A stretch of 8,127 nucleotides of DNA. It comes from RH-AL1 sp964245015. GTDB taxonomy: Bacteria; Pseudomonadota; Alphaproteobacteria; Rhizobiales; Beijerinckiaceae. Position 1 is the first letter of the stretch; each line of letters starts with the position of its first letter. The stretch spans positions 1 to 8,127 of the forward strand of contig CAXTMA010000194.1 of the NCBI GenBank assembly GCA_964245015.1, read 5' to 3'. Positions 5,689 through 8,127 of this stretch are shown here, one piece after another. A program made the position numbers and the translations under genes. The notes under the pieces were generated by a model. The model made no database searches. It saw only the letters and a list, made by a program, of their open reading frames with translations, and had not been told where the DNA came from.

Positions 5689-6120
5689 ATGGCGAAGAAG
5701 GTTACGGGATACATCAAGCTGCAGGTGCCGGCTGGTTCGGCCAACCCTTCGCCGCCGATCGGGCCGGCGCTGGGTCAGCGCGGCCTCAACATCATGGAAT
5801 TCTGCAAGGCATTCAACGCCCGCACGCAGCAGATGGAGAAGGGGACGCCCATCCCCGTCGTCATCACCGCCTTTCAGGACCGGTCCTTCACCTTCGAGAT
5901 GAAGCAGCCGCCGGTGTCCTATTTCCTCAAGCAGGCGACCGGCATCAAGTCGGGGTCGGCGACCGTGGGTAAGGGCGCGTTCGTCGGCCAGATCACCAAA
6001 GCGCAGATCACGGAGATCGCGCAGAAGAAGATGCCAGACCTGAACTGTGCCAGCGTGGAAGCTGCCAGCGCGATGATCGAAGGTTCCGCCCGCTCGATGG
6101 GCCTTGAGGTGGTGGCGTAG
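5689..6120 (+). CDS. rplK: 50S ribosomal protein L11
   Basis: L11 binds the GTPase-associated region of 23S rRNA near the L10/L12 stalk and is needed for stringent-factor activation. The product is 143 residues, the typical length. The N-terminal domain has GYIKLQVPAGSANPSPPIGP followed by ALGQRGLNIMEFCKAFN, the hinge region has the FTFEMKQPPVSYFLK segment, and the C-terminal RNA-binding domain carries the GKGAFVGQIT and MPDLN segments. AGGAG ends 6 bases before ATG 5689. rplA starts one base after the stop, so the two are almost certainly translationally coupled. Confidence 0.98.
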   Translation: MAKKVTGYIKLQVPAGSANPSPPIGPALGQRGLNIMEFCKAFNARTQQMEKGTPIPVVITAFQDRSFTFEMKQPPVSYFLKQATGIKSGSATVGKGAFVGQITKAQITEIAQKKMPDLNCASVEAASAMIEGSARSMGLEVVA

Positions 6121-6121
6121 C

Positions 6122-6829
6122 ATGGCACACGTGGGGAAACGCATCGCCAAGTCCCGCGAGGGCGTCGATCGCATCAAGCTTTACGCCATCGACGAGGCGG
6201 TGAAGCTCGTGAAGGAGCGCGCCTCCGCCAAGTTCGATGAAACGGTTGAGATCGCTATGAACCTCGGCGTCGATCCCAAGCACGCCGACCAGATGGTGCG
6301 CGGCGTCGTCAACCTGCCCAACGGCACCGGCCGGACGTTGCGCGTCGCCGTGTTCGCTCGCGGCGCCAAGGCCGACGAGGCGCGTGCCGCCGGGGCCGAC
6401 ATCGTCGGCGCCGAGGATCTCGTCGCCACCGTGCAGGGCGGCTCGATCGAGTTCGACCGCTGCGTCGCCACGCCCGACATGATGCCGCTCGTCGGGCGTC
6501 TCGGCAAGGTGCTGGGCCCGCGCGGGCTGATGCCCAACCCGAAGGTCGGTACGGTGACGATGGATGTCACCGGCGCGGTCAAGGCGTCGAAGGGCGGGGC
6601 GGTGGAGTTCCGGGTGGAAAAGGCCGGCATCATCCAGGGCAGCGTCGGCAAGGCCTCCTTCGACGATGCCAAGCTCGTGCAGAACATCGCCGCCTTCGTG
6701 GATGCGGTGGCACGCGCCAAGCCGACCGGCGCCAAGGGGACCTACATCCAGCGCGTGGCGATCTCCTCGACGATGGGCCCGGGCGTCAAGGTCGACCCGT
6801 CAACGGTCGCGACCCGTACCGCCGCCTGA
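6122..6829 (+). CDS. rplA: 50S ribosomal protein L1
   Basis: L1 forms the mobile L1 stalk that moves E-site tRNA, and often represses its own mRNA. The product is 235 residues, close to the usual 230. It opens MAHVGKRIAKSREGVDR, with KFDETVEIAMNLGVDPKHADQ in domain I, and carries the family signature GKVLGPRGLMPNPKVGTV in domain II. ATG 6122 is used; a GAGGTGG inside the end of rplK (from 6105) can serve as binding site. The GTG at 6104 would extend the protein into the rplK overlap and is not needed. Confidence 0.97.
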   Translation: MAHVGKRIAKSREGVDRIKLYAIDEAVKLVKERASAKFDETVEIAMNLGVDPKHADQMVRGVVNLPNGTGRTLRVAVFARGAKADEARAAGADIVGAEDLVATVQGGSIEFDRCVATPDMMPLVGRLGKVLGPRGLMPNPKVGTVTMDVTGAVKASKGGAVEFRVEKAGIIQGSVGKASFDDAKLVQNIAAFVDAVARAKPTGAKGTYIQRVAISSTMGPGVKVDPSTVATRTAA

Positions 6830-6890
6830 CTCGGTAAGCCCTGAACCTCCGCCGGTCGTGATCTCGTTTCGGGAAACGAAAACACGCCAC

Positions 6891-6919
6891 TTGGCAAGCG
6901 CTTTTTTTATAGCTAAGTA
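6891..6919 (+). promoter_or_regulatory. Candidate promoter for rplJL-rpoBC
   Basis: TTGGCA at 6891-6896 matches five of six bases of the sigma-70 -35 box. At 17 bases spacing the -10 position is TAAGTA (6914-6919), a poor match, although the area is the most A/T-rich in the gap. It would start transcripts within or next to the 12-bp inverted repeat. Confidence 0.25.
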
Positions 6920-6957
6920 AGCTGTTCGGACAGGGCTGGGAGCCGGTCCGAACAGCT
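6920..6957. repeat. Perfect 12-bp inverted repeat with inner stem
   Basis: AGCTGTTCGGAC at 6920-6931 is matched by GTCCGAACAGCT at 6946-6957. The inner bases add GGCT (6934-6937) pairing with AGCC (6941-6944) around a GGG loop, with a small internal bulge. The result is a very stable hairpin if transcribed. No T-tract follows, so it is not a normal intrinsic terminator on the + strand. It may be a protein-binding palindrome or a 5' mRNA-stabilising hairpin. Confidence 0.8.
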
Positions 6958-7362
6958 CACATGAGATCTCTCGTTGCGCATCAGCTTTCAGCGCGGTTCG
7001 GATATCGCAGGCTCGCGTCTGACATATCCAAACCCGTCGATCGCTGGCGCGGCGGAGTGGCCGGCGGATCCGGGTTCAGGCCCGTGTCCCGACCGGCCGT
7101 GTCCTGTCCTAGACTGCCGGTGGGATCGCCGAGGGTGACCTCGACGAAGCCCTTAATCACCCAGTCGCGTGCCGGTTCCAACCGGTCCGCGTGGGGACCT
7201 GCATAGACGGGGAAAGTCCGATCGGGGTTGAGGGGCGCGTCATGTGGCGCGCGTCGCGGCCGATGTTGGTTCGATCCCTCTGCCGGCAAGGCTTCGTGCC
7301 CGACCGGGGACAGGTAGCGTGCCGCTTCGATCCCATCAGGGTCGAGGTGGTTTCTGCAATCC

Positions 7363-7383
7363 AGCGGATCTCTTCGATCCGCT
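7363..7383 (+). promoter_or_regulatory. Hairpin just upstream of the rplJ ribosome site
   Basis: AGCGGATC (7363-7370) pairs perfectly with GATCCGCT (7376-7383) around a TCTTC loop. It ends 20 bases before the rplJ Shine-Dalgarno and is followed by no T-run, so it is more likely part of the leader fold than a terminator. GGATC in its left arm could alternatively pair with the GATCC copies at 7273-7277 or 7329-7333, allowing alternative folds. Confidence 0.6.
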
Positions 7384-7409
7384 CCAGGAGATGAAAGCTC
7401 TCCAGGAGA
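7382..7409 (+). repeat. Direct repeat CTCCAGGAGA x2 carrying the rplJ Shine-Dalgarno
   Basis: CTCCAGGAGA occurs at 7382-7391 and again at 7400-7409, 18 bases apart start to start. The second copy holds AGGAG (7404-7408), 7 bases before GTG 7416, and is the working ribosome binding site of rplJ. The first copy has AGGAG directly abutting an ATG, too close to initiate well. CTCC in either copy can pair with GGAG in the other, for instance GGAGA 7387-7391 with TCTCC 7399-7403. Confidence 0.75.
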
Positions 7410-7415
7410 CGCACT

Positions 7416-7946
7416 GTGGACAGAGCGGAAAAAAGAGAAGCCGTTGCCGCCCTCAATGACGTCTTTGCGACGTCGTCGGTGGTGGTCGTGGCGCACTATG
7501 CCGGCCTGACCGTGGCTCAGATGCAGCGCCTGCGCAAGCAGATGCGTGAAGCGGGTGCCAAGGTTCAGGTCGCCAAGAACCGTCTTGCCAAGATCGCTCT
7601 CGAAGGCACGCCGAGCGCGTCCATCGCCGGTCTGATGACCGGCCAGACCCTGATCGCCTATTCCAGCGATCCGGTCGCCGCCCCAAAGGCGGCGGTCGCC
7701 TTTGCCAAGGACAACGACAAGCTCGTGATCCTGGGCGGAGCGATGGGGCGGACCGCGCTCGACCCGACTTCGGTGCGCGCGCTGGCGACCATGCCGAGCC
7801 TCGACGAACTTCGCGCGAAGATCGTCGGTCTCGTCCAGGCGCCGGCGACCAAGTTGGCGCAGCTCACCACCGCGCCGGCCGCCAAGCTCGCCCGTGTCTT
7901 CGCCGCCTATGCGGAGAAGGACAAGGCAGACGCCGAAGCCGCCTGA
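7416..7946 (+). CDS. rplJ: 50S ribosomal protein L10
   Basis: L10 anchors the L7/L12 dimers on the ribosomal stalk, and with L12 represses its own mRNA. The product is 176 residues, typical. The N-terminal RNA-binding domain starts MDRAEKREAVAALNDVF and contains VVVVAHYAGLTVAQMQ and KVQVAKNRLAKIALEG. The C-terminal helix, about 130-176, that binds L12 ends VFAAYAEKDKADAEAA. The start is GTG 7416, supported by AGGAG at 7404-7408 and by the conserved DRAEKRE start in relatives. rplL begins 54 bases after the stop. Confidence 0.97.
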   Translation: MDRAEKREAVAALNDVFATSSVVVVAHYAGLTVAQMQRLRKQMREAGAKVQVAKNRLAKIALEGTPSASIAGLMTGQTLIAYSSDPVAAPKAAVAFAKDNDKLVILGGAMGRTALDPTSVRALATMPSLDELRAKIVGLVQAPATKLAQLTTAPAAKLARVFAAYAEKDKADAEAA

Positions 7947-8000
7947 ACGATCCGCAAGACGAACACTCTTTCGAATCAACCAACCCTGAGGACCTGACCC

Positions 8001-8127
8001 ATGGCCAATCTTGAGAAGATCGTGGACGACCTGTCCAGCCTGACCGTGCTGGAAGCTGCCGAGCTCGCCAAGATGCTCGAAGAGAAATGGGGCGTGTGGG
8101 CCGCCGCCGCCGTGGCCGTCGCCGCCG
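8001..8127 (+). CDS. rplL: 50S ribosomal protein L7/L12, N-terminal part (cut by window end)
   Basis: Only the first 42 codons are in the window. The N-terminal dimerisation domain reads MANLEKIVDDLSSLTVLEAA, continuing with ELAKMLEEKWGV, followed by the start of the Ala/Val-rich hinge. Residue 33 is Trp (TGG), where relatives usually have Ser in KWGVSAAA. TGAGGA at 7986-7991 lies 9 bases before ATG 8001. The factor-binding C-terminal domain lies beyond the window, and rpoB would be expected next. Confidence 0.95.
   Translation, partial: MANLEKIVDDLSSLTVLEAAELAKMLEEKWGVWAAAAVAVAA

Larger units (their letters stand above)
6830..7415 (+). promoter_or_regulatory. Long rplA-rplJ intergenic and leader region
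   Basis: This 586-base stretch has no gene I can support; the short open frame at 6961-7206 has no recognisable domain and no good ribosome site. It contains a 6-bp hairpin TCGTTT-CGGG-AAACGA at 6864-6879, a T7 run at 6902-6908 without a solid GC stem before it, a strong inverted repeat at 6920-6957, and a GGGTGA/TCACCC pair at 7133-7138 and 7157-7162. A cluster of hairpins then runs to the rplJ start. In bacteria this gap commonly holds the rplJL-rpoBC promoter and the L10 autoregulatory leader. Confidence 0.6.
7166..7415 (+). promoter_or_regulatory. Probable L10 (rplJ) leader RNA
   Basis: Several hairpins lie directly upstream of rplJ. CCGGTT/AACCGG (7172-7185) is flanked by CGCG/CGCG (7166-7169 and 7188-7191) across a 2x2 internal loop. 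GGAC/GTCC (7195-7198 and 7216-7219) closes a loop containing CATAGACGGGG, reminiscent of the AGAC core of L10 leader RNAs. GCGCG/CGCGC pairs at 7235-7239 and 7248-7252. L10 leaders bind the L10-L12 complex and repress rplJ-rplL translation. The class is inferred from position, stem content and the AGAC motif, not from an alignment. Confidence 0.45.

Noticed and set aside
6879..6908. Intrinsic terminator for rplKA ending in the T7 run at 6902-6908
   Set aside because: No stem of more than three consecutive GC pairs can be formed directly before the T-run.
6961..7206. 81-codon open frame in the rplA-rplJ gap
   Set aside because: No ribosome site, no recognisable motif, Arg/Ser/Pro-rich composition typical of noncoding GC-rich DNA, and it overlaps likely leader hairpins.
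7391..7459. 22-codon upstream ORF overlapping rplJ as a translated leader peptide
   Set aside because: Its AGGAG abuts the ATG with no spacer, so initiation should be poor. It is kept only as part of the repeat finding.
6981..7979. 332-codon open frame on the minus strand
   Set aside because: It lies antisense to all of rplJ and its leader, is Arg/Gly/Asp-rich with no domain I recognise, and is the expected effect of GC-rich codon use on the opposite strand.
1..8127. CRISPR arrays, insertion sequences, tRNA or rRNA genes
   Set aside because: No regularly spaced repeats, transposase-like frames, terminal inverted repeats or tRNA-like folds were seen on either strand.

Overview
The window is GC-rich DNA from an alphaproteobacterium, most likely of the Hyphomicrobiales (Rhizobiales) type. 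Three things point there: the pair RNase J plus methylmalonyl-CoA epimerase at the left end, the short single-span SecE, and the sequences of the L10 and L7/L12 ribosomal proteins. All genes I can support are on the + strand. The species cannot be named from this sequence.

Left part (1-1080): the C-terminal part of ribonuclease J, then, 7 bases later, a complete methylmalonyl-CoA epimerase gene starting with GTG. A 220-base stretch without a gene follows.

Middle part (1301-4234): four closely spaced genes for exported proteins. They are a metallo-beta-lactamase-fold hydrolase of the SoxH-like 'quinoprotein relay' type, a fused SoxY-SoxZ-like carrier with one cysteine in the mature protein, a rhodanese-like protein with a Cys-X3-Cys-Trp motif, and a thioredoxin-fold protein with a Tat signal. 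The first three match families known to travel with PQQ-dependent alcohol dehydrogenases. Their chemistry is not settled. The parts (carrier thiol, rhodanese-like Cys, dithiol oxidoreductase, MBL hydrolase) suggest a periplasmic thiol or persulfide relay. No PQQ dehydrogenase, cytochrome c or pqq gene is in the window. This is the most interesting section. A 74-residue two-span membrane protein of unknown function follows, and then a strong intrinsic terminator (4656-4694).

Right part (4833-8127): the conserved transcription-translation cluster secE-nusG-rplK-rplA-rplJ-rplL, cut inside rplL by the window end. The 586-base gap between rplA and rplJ has no convincing gene. It carries a perfect 12-bp inverted repeat, a possible promoter, and a string of hairpins that fit an L10-type autoregulatory leader ending in a duplicated Shine-Dalgarno-like motif. 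No tRNA-Trp or tuf gene is seen upstream of secE, although both are common there in relatives.

The terminator separates the exported relay genes from the ribosomal-protein cluster, so the two blocks are probably transcribed independently and share only their position.
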